Of a stretch of DNA of 47,132 bases, positions 7,894 to 16,916 are shown piece after piece. This DNA is from Thermoplasmatales archaeon (GTDB lineage Archaea; Thermoplasmatota; Thermoplasmata; Thermoplasmatales; Thermoplasmataceae): positions 1 to 47,132 of the forward strand of contig DAHXNF010000018.1 in assembly GCA_027366585.1 (NCBI GenBank), read 5' to 3'. Within the stretch, counting starts at the first letter, position 1. The number at the start of each line of letters is the position of its first letter. Below the pieces are notes generated by a model that saw only the letters and a program-made list of their open reading frames with translations, made no database searches and had not been told where the DNA came from. Position numbers and translations under genes: made by a program.

Positions 7894-8836
7894 ATCGTTC
7901 CTGAACGTTAGTCTTTCAAGAGCAGGAAAAGATGCATTGAAGACATTGGTTCCACTTCTCGCCATCTTCCTTATTGGTCCGCTTTTCTATACTAACCAGT
8001 TTTTCTTTTTCCTGATGGGCGTGCTGATCATTTCTACAAATGCACTGAACATAGTTTATGGATATACCGGGTATCTCCCCTTTGGATTCGGCCTCTTCCT
8101 CGCATTTGGAGCTTATCTCGCCTCCATGTCCATCAACCTGATCCATATCCCTGTTGCATTATCAATAATCATCGGTGGGCTGTCCAGCGTCCTGCTGTCG
8201 CTTGTTTTCAGCCCACTGCTCAGGCTGTCGGGCGCTTATTTCGCAATCGCCAGTCTTGCCACATTCGAGTCGCTGTATTACATAATGAGCAACCTCTCCC
8301 TTGCAAGTTATACAGGTGGCCCATACGGTATCTCCGTGCATGCAGCATTTACGCCGAACATTGATTATTACGCCATCGCGGCAGTTGCCGTCATGTCGTC
8401 GCTGATCATCCTTTACATACATCACTCCAACTTCGGCCTTGCGCTCAAGGCAATGAATGATGACAGGCATTCTGTGGAGATGTGTGGTGTCAATTCTCAC
8501 AGGTTCAGGACGTACGCATGGATAATCAGCACTTTTCTCGTTGGTGTCACCGGAGGGCTTTATGCAATCTATCTCGGCTTTTTCTATCCGTCCGGGGTGT
8601 TTGATCTGACTGAGTTTTCCGTCCTGGTGATAATTTTCCTCATTTTTGGGGGAAGAGGCACATATCTGGGTCCCTTGATAGGATCCGTAGTCCTTTTCAT
8701 AGTTTACCAGGAGGTTACCCTGAACTATCCAAATTACTCTCTGCTTGTCTTCGGGATCCTGATAGTGGGACTCATACTGTTCATGCCGAACGGCGTTGTA
8801 GGGATCCTGAAGAAAAACACGAAGGAGGTGTTCTGA
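7883..8836 (+). CDS. livM: Branched-chain amino acid type ABC transporter permease (LivM-like)
   Basis: The protein is a second Liv-type permease of about 317 residues with nine or so hydrophobic helices. It contains A-L-N-I-V-Y-G-Y-T-G-Y-L-P-F-G, matching the LivM signature (N-x-x-x-G-x-x-G-x-x-x-x-G), and F-G-G-R-G-T-Y-L-G-P. I prefer the GTG at 7883 to the ATG at 7859: GGAGG at 7870-7874 sits 8 nt before the GTG, and the resulting 11-nt overlap with livH is normal for coupled genes. It pairs with the LivH-like subunit in the membrane. Confidence 0.86.
   Translation: MKYESFLNVSLSRAGKDALKTLVPLLAIFLIGPLFYTNQFFFFLMGVLIISTNALNIVYGYTGYLPFGFGLFLAFGAYLASMSINLIHIPVALSIIIGGLSSVLLSLVFSPLLRLSGAYFAIASLATFESLYYIMSNLSLASYTGGPYGISVHAAFTPNIDYYAIAAVAVMSSLIILYIHHSNFGLALKAMNDDRHSVEMCGVNSHRFRTYAWIISTFLVGVTGGLYAIYLGFFYPSGVFDLTEFSVLVIIFLIFGGRGTYLGPLIGSVVLFIVYQEVTLNYPNYSLLVFGILIVGLILFMPNGVVGILKKNTKEVF
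8824..8830 (+). promoter_or_regulatory. Strong ribosome binding site that places the livG start at a CTG
   Basis: GGAGGTG is followed by 6 nt (which contain the livM stop) and then CTG at 8837. The same box, AAGGAGGT at 9533-9540, precedes the TTG start of livF by 5 nt. No ATG, GTG or TTG occurs in the livG frame until 8975, inside the ATP-binding domain. Confidence 0.7.
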
Positions 8837-9568
8837 CTGCCGGAAACGTTCTTTGCCGTCAGGTCTTTAAGCAAATCCTTCGGCAGGCTGAAGGCTCTTG
8901 ACAACATCTCCCTGGAACTGAACAGGAATGAGATTCTGGGACTAATTGGCCCGAATGGATCCGGGAAGACAACTATGATCAATGTTATAACCGGTATTTT
9001 AAAGCCTGATTCGGGCCAGATATTCATGGAAGGCGTCGACCTGGTGCCACTTCCATCGTACAGGATAGCACATCTTGGGATAAACAGGACTTACCAGACT
9101 CCAAAACCATTCTCTTCTCTTACGGTAACAGAAAACGTGAAGGTTGCATATGCTTATGGAAGCAGGAGAAAGGGACAGGACGAAAAGAGTACCATCCGTG
9201 AGATTCTGAAACTTACGGATCTTGAAGACAAAAAGGATTCAGAGGCATCGTCCCTCAACACATTTGACAGGAAAATGCTCGATCTTGCGAGGGCATTGAT
9301 CACGTCGCCAAAGATCCTACTGGTTGATGAGCTTGCAGCCGGCCTGAACCCGGATGAAATCAGGCAGATGGTTTCACTCCTTGCCGGCGTAAGAGACGGA
9401 GGCACATCCCTCATAGTTGTGGAGCATGTGATGTCATTCATTCGAAATATCTGTGAAAGGGTAGTTGTAATGGATTCCGGATCAAAGATCTATGAAGGTG
9501 ATTTCAACGGGGCCGCCAATGATCCAACTGTAAAGGAGGTGTATCTTGGAAGAAGAACCTTTGCTTGA
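8837..9568 (+). CDS. livG: Liv-type ABC transporter ATPase (LivG-like), apparent CTG start
   Basis: Read from the CTG at 8837 the protein has 243 residues, the normal LivG length. It begins with V-R-S-L-S-K-S-F-G and has Walker A GPNGSGKTT (38-46), N-R-T-Y-Q (Q-loop), Walker B ILLVDE (about 161-166) and the H-loop in V-V-E-H-V-M. Starting at the first ATG (8975) would remove Walker A, so an upstream start is required and CTG with its ribosome binding site is the best choice. The ABC signature is degenerate: the expected LSYGQ/LSGGQ is L-N-T-F-D (about 140-144), and the residue after the Walker B Glu is Leu instead of Pro. ATP hydrolysis may therefore rely on the site formed with LivF's intact signature. 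Cytoplasmic, with LivF at the LivHM pore. Confidence 0.85.
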   Translation: MPETFFAVRSLSKSFGRLKALDNISLELNRNEILGLIGPNGSGKTTMINVITGILKPDSGQIFMEGVDLVPLPSYRIAHLGINRTYQTPKPFSSLTVTENVKVAYAYGSRRKGQDEKSTIREILKLTDLEDKKDSEASSLNTFDRKMLDLARALITSPKILLVDELAAGLNPDEIRQMVSLLAGVRDGGTSLIVVEHVMSFIRNICERVVVMDSGSKIYEGDFNGAANDPTVKEVYLGRRTFA

Positions 9569-10256
9569 TGCCAGTATAACAAACTCCGGATATTCAGGCA
9601 TGCAGGTAATCTGGGACTGCTCTGTCAAGGTATTTCCAAGGGAGTTTGTTCTTCTTCTTGGCGCAAACGGGGCAGGCAAGACAACTTTCCTGAAGAGCAT
9701 CATGGGAATTATCAAACCTGTAGCTGGAAGAATCATCTTGAGGGGAGAGGATATTTCCGATGTGCCATTGCAGAAGAAGAATACATTCAACATCATTTTT
9801 CTCTCTGAAGAAACTTACTTTCCAAACCTTACAATATATGAGAATCTTAGGATGGGAGTCATGAAACTGGATAAAACCGAGTTTCATAGAAGACTTAAGG
9901 ATGTATTCTCCATGTTCCCGGACCTGAGCGAAAAAGAGAAGAACAGGAGTTCCTCCCTCAGCGGCGGGCAGAGGAAAATGCTGATAATGGCCAGGGCACT
10001 GATGGGGAATCCCGATCTACTGATTGTTGATGAGCCATCCAGCGGTCTCTCGCCCCTGTTTGTTGACAGGATTCTGGATGTCATGGAAATATTGAAAAAA
10101 CGGGGCATCTCCATGCTTGTTTCTGAACAGAACGTCGAGTTTGTTTCCCTCGCAGACAGGGTCTACGTTCTGGATAATGGCAGGATAATTTTCAATGGAA
10201 CACCTGAGGAGGCCCTGAAGGATAATGCCATCCACAAGGCTTATTTTAATATCTAA
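9546..10256 (+). CDS. livF: Liv-type ABC transporter ATPase (LivF-like)
   Basis: The 236-residue ATPase has Walker A GANGAGKTT (39-47), a canonical signature SLSGGQRKM, Walker B LLIVDEPSSG and the H-loop region S-E-Q-N (Gln in place of the usual His, as in many LivF proteins). It is the second nucleotide-binding subunit of the importer encoded from 5621 on. The start is TTG at 9546 with AAGGAGGT 5 nt upstream, and it overlaps the livG end by 23 nt. The frame continues to 10256 and the operon ends here. Confidence 0.9.
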   Translation: MEEEPLLDASITNSGYSGMQVIWDCSVKVFPREFVLLLGANGAGKTTFLKSIMGIIKPVAGRIILRGEDISDVPLQKKNTFNIIFLSEETYFPNLTIYENLRMGVMKLDKTEFHRRLKDVFSMFPDLSEKEKNRSSSLSGGQRKMLIMARALMGNPDLLIVDEPSSGLSPLFVDRILDVMEILKKRGISMLVSEQNVEFVSLADRVYVLDNGRIIFNGTPEEALKDNAIHKAYFNI

Positions 10257-10300
10257 GCCCTGGCATTTCTCTAGTTCTCACCTTTTGCCTGGCGGAGTGA

Positions 10301-10642
10301 GGCAGACTATATGTTGTCGCTATTTTCCTGGATCCAAAAGGAAACTCACATCTCCCGATCGATTCCAGGCCTCTTTCTCTTAGGATCGAGGATAACAATG
10401 GTCGGGATGTGCGCGCCGCCGAAGAGGAAAATGAATTTCCCAATACAGAAGACCAGCAAATGGAACGTCACTGGACATACAGGAGCAGTGATTCCGGTTC
10501 ATTTGATCATGTTTACCGCATCCTGGATATGCGGAACTTTCAAATCGCATCATCATTTCGCTGGTCCAGGGCTGCCAGGTCTATCCCGCAACTACGCTAT
10601 TTTCAAGATCCGGCAGACCTGCCCCCTCAATCCTGCATTTAA
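10301..10642 (+). pseudogene. Unrecognised open frame after livF, possible gene remnant
   Basis: The frame is free of stops for 113 codons but has no start before a GTG at 10409. Its translation is not low-complexity and looks protein-like (for example F-L-D-P-K-G-N and L-R-I-E-D-N-N-G-R). The 3' end runs antisense into the fumarylacetoacetase-family gene, so any original gene must have been cut there. I recognise no family. It may be a chance frame opposite non-coding DNA; otherwise the 324 bases between livF and the next gene hold nothing I can name. Confidence 0.2.
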
Positions 10643-11462
10643 CAACATCACCGGGTTCGATCTTAACCGCTCCAGGTGAACCGGGGGATACAATGTCGCA
10701 TTTTTCGAATGTAAAGACCCTTGAGTGAAACGAAACAAGGAACTCCGGAGAGAATATCATGTTCTTCACGACATTTGAATGAACAACCTTTCCGTTCTTG
10801 ATGGTTGACACTTTTATTGTACTAAAATCTTCCAGGTCATCCACCGTTGCGACAACCGGTCCAAAGCTGAAAAAAGTGTCGAAACTCTTTGCCCTCGTGA
10901 GAAACCTTGGGTTTTTTTGCAGTATGTCCAGGGCGGTCATGTCTAGTACGGGCGTGATTCCAAAGATAATCTTTCTTGCATCGCCTAATTCAACGTTTTT
11001 CGCTTCTTTTCCAATTATTATTCCCATTTCCGCTTCCGCTGTAACGGCTCCAATTCCCGGAGGCAGCTTTATGGAATCTTTATCGCCGATTATTGTTGTC
11101 CTGGGTCTCATAAAGCTGGCTGGCTCTTCAAGAGGAAGAACCGCTTTCAAGTCTTCTGCATGCTCCCTGTAATTAAGACCGATACACCATATTTTTGATG
11201 GGGCAGTTATAGGAGGTGCAAACCTGACCTCGCCGATCGGGGTTCCTTGATCCTGCACTGTCCTGATTTTAGAAGCCATAATGTCCTTTAGCCTTTCAAA
11301 TGAACTGAAATCGTCGATGAGGCCGTGAATGCTCGTCGGAAGATCAAGGTCCAGAGCCCTATTGACTGAGCTTATCTTCACAACCTTCTTGTCCACCAGT
11401 ACCCCAGCTTCACTTCCCGATGCGGATCTAACTTCGCAGATTTTCACACAAAATGAGTGCAT
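10581..11462 (-). CDS. Fumarylacetoacetate hydrolase (FAH) family enzyme
   Basis: The protein (293 residues) has the FAH-type C-terminal domain. The metal ligands are seen in E143-x-E145 (A-E-A-E-M-G-I-I-I-G) and D174 (P-V-L-D-M-T-A-L-D). Other marks are the G-L-N-Y-R-E-H strand near 95 and K-S-F-D-T-F in the substrate loop. Family members hydrolyse or decarboxylate beta-diketo acids such as fumarylpyruvate, oxaloacetate or acylpyruvates, often in aromatic degradation; the substrate is not decided here. The C-terminal part is shorter and less canonical than T-P-x-G-V-G of many members (S-P-G-S-P-G-A-V). A GTG at 11447 (V-K-I-C-E-V) is an alternative start, 28 nt after a TTTAAG TATA-like box, and may be the true one. 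Confidence 0.85.
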   Translation of the reverse strand: MHSFCVKICEVRSASGSEAGVLVDKKVVKISSVNRALDLDLPTSIHGLIDDFSSFERLKDIMASKIRTVQDQGTPIGEVRFAPPITAPSKIWCIGLNYREHAEDLKAVLPLEEPASFMRPRTTIIGDKDSIKLPPGIGAVTAEAEMGIIIGKEAKNVELGDARKIIFGITPVLDMTALDILQKNPRFLTRAKSFDTFFSFGPVVATVDDLEDFSTIKVSTIKNGKVVHSNVVKNMIFSPEFLVSFHSRVFTFEKCDIVSPGSPGAVKIEPGDVVKCRIEGAGLPDLENSVVAG

Positions 11463-11845
11463 GAGACCTTAAATTTCTATCGGAGGACTTTCTGTAGCAT
11501 TGTAAACAGGTTTCGACTTTCATCTGCCTGCTCTACGCATGAATCTTGAAACCCGCTGGATAGAGAATAGAGGCCTTTCACAAATCTTCCCGCTTTTCAT
11601 CCATCGATGCCGAAACAGGAACCAGGCCCAATTATTCCATAGTTACAGGTAGGGGAACTTTAACCTTGAAACGCAATCTTTCCGGCATAGATAAAAGCGA
11701 ATGCTTTGGTATAACGTCCTGATTTTGTGTATCCCGGCAAACGTGCTTGATGGCATAATAGGTGCTTCATTTCCCGACTGTCTGCATCATGTTGCTTGGA
11801 TAAAAACACCAATACTTATATAGAAGAACAAACTTACGACTTTGA
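11463..11845. other. Intergenic region before grpE, with TATA box at 11815-11823
   Basis: No gene or RNA is seen in these 383 bases. CTTATATAG at 11815-11823 is centred 27 nt before the grpE ATG and is preceded by the purine-rich AAAACACC, which could be the TFB recognition element. The minus-strand promoter of the FAH-family gene is at the left edge. Confidence 0.5.
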
Positions 11846-12376
11846 ATGAACCAATCCCATTATAGTCGCTTTGGCAATCCCATGCATGAAGAGATGGAAG
11901 AGGCAAGGCGAAGATCAGGTACAATGGCCCGGAGGGAAGTGCAGAGGATGAGAGTCGAGCTCCTGGAAGCCAGGAAGCAAACCGTAAAGGAGAAGGAAAT
12001 GCTTCTAAGGCAGATTGCAGATCTTGAGAACCTCCTTCGTGCGAAGGAAAGGGAGTATAGTCTCAGGCTTAAAAATGCGGACAAGGATCTGATCAAAGAT
12101 ATTCTTCCGGTACTGGATTCGCTCGATGCAGGGATGCGTTCACCGGAACATGCATCGATCCTCAAGCCATTCCAGGACATGATTCTAAATATACTCAAAA
12201 GCCATGGACTACAGAAGGTCGAAACTCAGGGATCGAAATTTGACCCGTTCAGGCATGAAGTGGTCGGTATAGTTGACAGCGGAGATGATGGCGTGGTTCA
12301 GGAAAAGGTTCAGGATGGATACCTCGTAAACGACGAGGTCATCAGGACAGCAAAAGTAATAGTTTCAAAGAGGTGA
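11846..12376 (+). CDS. grpE: Nucleotide exchange factor GrpE
   Basis: The 176-residue protein has the GrpE layout: a long N-terminal charged coiled coil (about residues 15-70), the helix [13 protein letters not shown], and the C-terminal beta domain with [10 protein letters not shown] and [16 protein letters not shown]. It releases ADP from DnaK. It leads a grpE-dnaK-dnaJ operon behind a clear TATA box. The dnaK start overlaps the grpE stop by 4 nt (GTGA), so translation is coupled. DnaK systems in archaea are generally regarded as acquired from bacteria. Confidence 0.95.
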   Translation: MNQSHYSRFGNPMHEEMEEARRRSGTMARREVQRMRVELLEARKQTVKEKEMLLRQIADLENLLRAKEREYSLRLKNADKDLIKDILPVLDSLDAGMRSPEHASILKPFQDMILNILKSHGLQKVETQGSKFDPFRHEVVGIVDSGDDGVVQEKVQDGYLVNDEVIRTAKVIVSKR

Positions 12377-14313
12377 AAAAATTGGGAAAAGTAGTTGGAA
12401 TAGATTTGGGAACAAGCAATTCAGCAGCAGCAGTCGTGATATCAGGCAAGGCCACGGTGATACCAAGTTCGGAGGGTGTATCACTCGGAGGCAAGGCATT
12501 TCCTAGTTACGTTGCATTTACGAAAACCGGGGAGCTTATAGTGGGAGAGCCTGCCAGACGACAGGCACTTTTAAATCCGGAAGGTACGGTATATGCAGCA
12601 AAGAGGAAGATGGGATCAGATTACAAGTACAAGGTGTTTGGGAAGGAATATACACCGCAGCAGATATCCGCGTACATCCTGCAGAAGATAAAGCGGGACG
12701 CGGAGCAATATCTCGGAGAATCGGTAAAGGAGGCTGTCATAACTGTTCCCGCGTATTTTAATGATAACCAGAGACAGGCTACGAAGGATGCAGGCGCGAT
12801 TGCCGGCCTGGAAGTAAAGAGGATCATAAACGAGCCAACGGCAGCCGCACTTGCTTACGGTATCGACAAATCCAAGGAATCGCAGAAAATACTTGTTTTC
12901 GATCTCGGGGGCGGAACCTTGGACGTAACGGTCATGGAGTTCGGCGAGGGCGTTTTCGAGGTTCTTTCCACATCCGGCGACACACAACTTGGAGGCACGG
13001 ACATGGATGAGGCAATCATCAACTTCCTTGTAGCGGACTTCAAGAAGAAGGAGGGAATCGACCTCAAGTCGGATAAGAACGCCTACATCAGGCTGAAGGA
13101 TGCAGCTGAAAAGGCAAAGATCGAGTTGTCAAGCACACAATCCACCGAGATTAGCCTGCCATACATAACGGCAACAAATACCGGGCCAAAACACCTGCAG
13201 TACACGCTTACAAAATCAGAACTTGAAAATCTGATTGCACCTATAGTTGAGAGGGCAAGGAAACCCCTCGAGACAGCAATTGAAGGAGCCAAGATAAAGA
13301 AGGAAGATCTTTCAAAGATCCTGCTTGTAGGTGGACCTACCAGGATCCCGTATGTGAGGAAATTCGTGGAAGATTACTTCGGAAAGAAGGTGGAAGGCGG
13401 CGTGGATCCTATGGAATGTGTTGCGATAGGTGCTGCACTTCAGGGTGCTGTGATAACCGGTGACATCAAGGACATAGTCCTTCTCGATGTAACTCCTCTT
13501 ACCCTCGGACTGGAAACACTGGGAGGAGTTGCAACCCCACTTATTCCTGCCAATACCACGATACCCACCAGGAAATCCCAGGTATTTACGACCGCAGCAG
13601 ATATGCAGACCGCTGTCACTATACATGTGGTGCAGGGAGAACGTCCAATGGCCGCAGACAACGTTTCACTCGGGATGTTCAATCTTGTTGGAATACCTGC
13701 GGCACCACGCGGCATCCCGCAGATCGAGGTTACCTTTGATATCGACGTGAACGGAATACTTAACGTTTCCGCAGTGGACAAGGGAACGAACAAGAAACAG
13801 GGAATCACGATATCGGCGACCAACAAGCTCTCAAAGGATGAGATAGAGAAGATGAAGAAGCAGGCAGAGACGTTCGCCGACGAAGACAGGAAGAAGAAGG
13901 AGATAGCGGAGCTTGTAAACTCTTCCGAAACGCTTGCCTACACGGTCGAGAAGACAATCAACGACGCCGGTGACAAGCTCGACAAGGATACAAAGGAAAA
14001 GATCACAGCCACTGTCAAGTCATTGCGGGAAGCAATCAACGAGAAGAATGCCGACAAGATGAAGGAGCTCCAGGAGCAGCTCAGCAAGGAAGTCCAGGAA
14101 GTTGGTTCAAAGATCTACGAGGAAGCCGCGAAGGCAAATCCTCAATCCCAGGGTGAAGAAGCTCAACCTGGCCAGGGCGATAACGCGCAGGGTGCCGAGG
14201 AATCGCAGGGTGCGCAGGAAAGCCAGGAAGCCTCAGGTGCCCAGGAAGCAACGTCTCAATCAGAACAGGATGAGAACGTTGTAGAGGGCGACGAACAGCC
14301 TAAAGACCAGTAA
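12373..14313 (+). CDS. dnaK: Molecular chaperone DnaK (Hsp70)
   Basis: Complete Hsp70 of 646 residues. The N-terminal ATPase domain begins with G-I-D-L-G-T-S-N and contains the phosphate-2 motif [10 protein letters not shown] and the adenosine motif V-G-G-P-T-R-I-P. The substrate domain follows near residue 370 (D-V-T-P-L-T-L-G), then the helical lid. The last ~50 residues are a Gln/Glu/Gly/Ala-rich linker ending in E-Q-P-K-D-Q. The start is GTG overlapping the grpE stop. The protein binds unfolded polypeptides in an ATP cycle driven by DnaJ and GrpE, whose genes flank it. Confidence 0.97.
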   Translation: MKKLGKVVGIDLGTSNSAAAVVISGKATVIPSSEGVSLGGKAFPSYVAFTKTGELIVGEPARRQALLNPEGTVYAAKRKMGSDYKYKVFGKEYTPQQISAYILQKIKRDAEQYLGESVKEAVITVPAYFNDNQRQATKDAGAIAGLEVKRIINEPTAAALAYGIDKSKESQKILVFDLGGGTLDVTVMEFGEGVFEVLSTSGDTQLGGTDMDEAIINFLVADFKKKEGIDLKSDKNAYIRLKDAAEKAKIELSSTQSTEISLPYITATNTGPKHLQYTLTKSELENLIAPIVERARKPLETAIEGAKIKKEDLSKILLVGGPTRIPYVRKFVEDYFGKKVEGGVDPMECVAIGAALQGAVITGDIKDIVLLDVTPLTLGLETLGGVATPLIPANTTIPTRKSQVFTTAADMQTAVTIHVVQGERPMAADNVSLGMFNLVGIPAAPRGIPQIEVTFDIDVNGILNVSAVDKGTNKKQGITISATNKLSKDEIEKMKKQAETFADEDRKKKEIAELVNSSETLAYTVEKTINDAGDKLDKDTKEKITATVKSLREAINEKNADKMKELQEQLSKEVQEVGSKIYEEAAKANPQSQGEEAQPGQGDNAQGAEESQGAQESQEASGAQEATSQSEQDENVVEGDEQPKDQ

Positions 14314-14325
14314 ATGTGAAATTAG

Positions 14326-15414
14326 ATGGCCAAGGACTACTATTCAGCGCTCGGCGTCAACAAGACAGCATCCCAGGATGACATAAAGAAAGCCTTCAGG
14401 CAATTGGCCATGAAGTATCACCCTGATTCAACAAAGGAAGACAAGAAGGTAGCCGAGGAGAAGTTCAAGGAGATCAGCGAGGCATACGAGGTTCTCTCTG
14501 ATCCAGAGAAAAGGAGGATGTATGACCAGACTGGATCCGTAGACTTTGGCCAGGGAAGGTCCGATTTCACATGGCAGGACTTCAGCCACTTCTCAGATTT
14601 TGATGATCTGTTCAGCAGGTTCTTCGGTGGCGGCGGAACCAGCGATTTTTTCGGCGGGTTCCGTAACCAGGGTCCGGACCTCGATCTTGCAGTGAAGGTC
14701 AAGGTCTCCCTATCAGATGTATTCTACGGAGAAACCAAGACAGTAAAATTCAGGAGAAATAAGATTTGCGAGGAATGCAACGGAACGGGCGCAAAGAATG
14801 GGAAGGTTGCAACATGCCGGACCTGCGGTGGATCCGGACAGCAGAGGTACGTACAGGGACAAGGTTTCTTCAAGATGGTCTCGGTCGTTACATGCAAGAC
14901 ATGCGGCGGAACAGGCAAGATTCCACTGGAACAGTGCCCGGTGTGCAAGGGCTCAGGTACCCTTACAATAACCGATACCGTTGACGTTAATATTCCCAGG
15001 GGTGCACCGGATAACGTGAAGATAAGATTCAGGGGACACGGGCAGTCTCAAAACGGCAGAACCGGCGATCTGTACGTGATCATCAGCATAACCGAGGAAC
15101 CGGGGATTACAAGAAGAAACAATGATCTGTACGTGCAGCAGGAGGTATCATTCCCGGAAGCCACGCTTGGAACTGAATTGGAGATGAACCTCTTCAGGGA
15201 AAAAGTCACCCTGAAAGTTCCACCCGGTACGCAGCCGGGTGAGAGCCTGCGCGTAAAGGGTCTAGGTTTTCCAATCATGAATTCAAACAGCAGGGGAGAC
15301 CTTCATGTGAGGATAATGGTATCCGTGCCCAAGAAGCTGAGCGCAAGGGAGAAAGAGCTGATTGCGGAACTTGGCCAGATGTCTCCTAAGAAGCACTCGT
15401 GGTTCTCGAAATGA
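14326..15414 (+). CDS. dnaJ: Chaperone protein DnaJ
   Basis: Type I DnaJ of 362 residues. The J domain covers residues 1-70 with HPD at 32-34. A Gly/Phe-rich linker follows (F-F-G-G-G-G). The zinc domain has four C-x-x-C-x-G-x-G repeats starting with CEECNGTG at 148 and ending with CPVCKGSG. The C-terminal substrate-binding beta domains follow. It delivers clients to DnaK and stimulates its ATPase. The gene starts 12 nt after dnaK and ends the operon. Confidence 0.96.
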   Translation: MAKDYYSALGVNKTASQDDIKKAFRQLAMKYHPDSTKEDKKVAEEKFKEISEAYEVLSDPEKRRMYDQTGSVDFGQGRSDFTWQDFSHFSDFDDLFSRFFGGGGTSDFFGGFRNQGPDLDLAVKVKVSLSDVFYGETKTVKFRRNKICEECNGTGAKNGKVATCRTCGGSGQQRYVQGQGFFKMVSVVTCKTCGGTGKIPLEQCPVCKGSGTLTITDTVDVNIPRGAPDNVKIRFRGHGQSQNGRTGDLYVIISITEEPGITRRNNDLYVQQEVSFPEATLGTELEMNLFREKVTLKVPPGTQPGESLRVKGLGFPIMNSNSRGDLHVRIMVSVPKKLSAREKELIAELGQMSPKKHSWFSK

Positions 15415-15448
15415 GTGCAACAAAGCGGGTTTGTCCGGCATTGCATAG

Positions 15449-15508
15449 ATTCAGAAATCCAGTCGCAAGGAAGCTGCAAGTTCCAATGCATTAGCCAGGG
15501 GTAGTTGA
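15449..15508 (+). pseudogene. TnpB 3'-end remnant
   Basis: A short frame ends K-E-A-A-S-S-N-A-L-A-R-G-S with the stop inside AGGGGTAGTTGAC (15497-15509). Gene ends of this kind, with the stop embedded in GGGTAGTT(G/C)AC, are typical of IS200/IS605-group tnpB genes, where the 3' end of the coding region doubles as the omega RNA scaffold. An in-frame stop lies just upstream at 15446, so no functional gene remains. A very similar end occurs about 300 bp further on. Confidence 0.45.
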
Positions 15509-15763
15509 CATTTGAAGCCAACTATGAAGGAGATTTTCTTACCAGCTTAGGCTGGATAAGCAAGAACGGACCAGATAACATCTATGGACAGTAGGTATTC
15601 CACAACGGAGCCTCATCTTATTTGCTTGCAAGGAAGGTATGATGAACGTTTGAAAATTTACTGTTTGAGCAGGCTATCAATTTCTTCCCTATGACATCTC
15701 TGTCTTAAGAACAATTATTCACGCCCAGATTGAATATCACCATCGTTTTTTATTCACTGTAAA

Positions 15764-15816
15764 ACCCCGGGTTTAGAAGCCTGGAAAACCCATACCTGAC
15801 AGGGTGGGTAGTTGAC
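15764..15816 (+). ncRNA. omega-RNA-like scaffold remnant of an IS200/IS605-group element
   Basis: The segment contains GGGTTTAGAAGCCTGG, AAAACCC, CCCATACC and GGGTGGGTAGTTGAC. GGGTTT can pair with AAACCC around AGAAGCCTGG, and CCCATACC can pair with GGGTGGG with one bulge. A GAAGCC-containing hairpin followed by a GGGTAGTTNAC end is the usual right end of tnpB elements, where the transcript serves as guide RNA scaffold. No tnpB frame is left upstream. If transcribed, the bases after 15816 would be the guide. Probably a fossil. Confidence 0.45.
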
Positions 15817-16001
15817 TGCCACAAGTGACCTATCCAGGTCCATTTTGTGCATTGAGTGATTCGCGCAACTTATGACAGGTCAGTCTTACGTCTTAATTTC
15901 TAGTCCAACTCCACGATTTATACCTCTTTTTTGTATTTGGTGGGATATTGTAGACATTATTCCCACAATCTTAATTAGCCTGCTCTGATTTCCATAATGC
16001 A

Positions 16002-16274
16002 ATGATTGAGGAAGCAAAATTGGATGAGAAGGGACGAATTAACATAGGTCAAGAGTCTAGAGCATTATACGGAGACAGGTTTTATGTTGTCAAATTGTCC
16101 GGGGAGATTCTGCTAATTCCTAAGCCAAAAGATCCTGTGACAGAGTTACGAAAGTGGGGCAAAAAACTCGGTCTCGACAATCAAGCGGCAAGAGATACCA
16201 GAATGTTGGCTGTGGACGAGGCAAATAAAGAAGTTGAAGAAAGGGCGAACAGAAGACAAAAGGATTTGCGATAA
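16002..16274 (+). CDS. AbrB/SpoVT-type antitoxin (VapB-like)
   Basis: The 90-residue protein starts with the swapped-hairpin AbrB DNA-binding pattern: A-K-L-D-E-K-G-R-I-N-I-G followed by Y-V-V-K-L-S-G-E-I-L-L-I-P. The C-terminal ~45 residues are charged and helical, the usual toxin-binding tail. It lies directly before a PIN-domain gene: the TAA at 16272-16274 is followed at once by the ATG of the toxin gene. Such antitoxins bind their own promoter and block the partner nuclease. A TATA box lies about 28 nt upstream. Confidence 0.83.
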   Translation: MIEEAKLDEKGRINIGQESRALYGDRFYVVKLSGEILLIPKPKDPVTELRKWGKKLGLDNQAARDTRMLAVDEANKEVEERANRRQKDLR

Positions 16275-16646
16275 ATGCCATACGCTGATACAGATTTCTT
16301 CATCGCAATTTCGAATTCGAATGACAGGCTGAACAGTTGGGCTATCAAATCACTGGAAAATTATAAAGGAACAATCTTTACTTCTATTCTTACCCTGGTA
16401 GAACTAGCGCTGGTAAGCGTCAGGAAAGGAGTGCCCATCGAAGGCATGATTGCCAGTGTCCTATCCATTGCTGAACTGAGAGGCGCCAGTAAACAAAATG
16501 CGTTGGCAGCTGCACACCTTATCGATCATGATGGCGTGGGTGTATTCGATGCATTCCACGCCTCACTGTGTGAAGGTGAGATAATGAGCTCAGATCATAT
16601 ATATGAGAAGCTTGGCGTTAGGCGGGTAGGTTATGAATATCTCTGA
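16275..16646 (+). CDS. PIN-domain ribonuclease toxin (VapC-like)
   Basis: A 123-residue PIN protein with the acidic residues of the family in place: D5 (A-D-T-D-F), E43 (L-V-E-L-A), D92 (V-F-D-A-F-H-A) and D107 (S-S-D-H-I). PIN toxins use Mg ions held by these residues to cut specific tRNAs, rRNA or mRNAs. It is the toxin of the pair begun by the AbrB-type gene, with no gap between them. The gene ends 57 nt before the first clear copy of the direct repeat. Confidence 0.85.
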   Translation: MPYADTDFFIAISNSNDRLNSWAIKSLENYKGTIFTSILTLVELALVSVRKGVPIEGMIASVLSIAELRGASKQNALAAAHLIDHDGVGVFDAFHASLCEGEIMSSDHIYEKLGVRRVGYEYL

Positions 16647-16703
16647 CCTCAATCCCAGAAAAAAATATAATGCAACTGTAGAATCGTATAAGATTGCAGG
16701 ATG

Positions 16704-16743
16704 GTATTCCCTTAAAATATTAATCTAGTCCCGGTCGATCCAT
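16704..16743 (+). repeat. Dispersed direct repeat, copy A
   Basis: This copy is 40 nt, begins GTATTCCCTTAAAATATTA and ends GATCCAT. Copies B, C and D share the block GTATTCCCTTAA-A and the AAATCCCG-like middle in the same orientation. It separates the first VapBC cassette from the MazF-type cassette. Confidence 0.6.
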
Positions 16744-16916
16744 ACTATTTTAGGTATAAATAAGCAGTAATGATCATTTCGGTATTTAGAGAATTTCAAC
16801 TCTTTGTTGATTTTCATTGAATCTTATCGGAAAAGCTTATCTAAAGTCACGAAGAAATGATATACAAAATACTTATTCTTCTAACAGCATATAATCGCCA
16901 AAGGAATTAGCTTGAC

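Larger units (their letters stand above)
15415..16001. other. Accessory intergenic region after dnaJ
   Basis: Apart from the TnpB tail and the omega-RNA-like segment, no gene is seen in these 587 bases. The right end has the TATA-like CTTAATTAG (15970-15978), centred 28 nt before the vapB ATG at 16002. The same stretch (15957-15995) is a weak match to the 40-bp direct repeat found between the cassettes further right. Confidence 0.45.

Noticed and set aside
8975-9568. LivG starting at the first ATG (8975)
   Set aside because: This would cut off Walker A (38-46 from the CTG), which is perfectly preserved upstream in the same frame.
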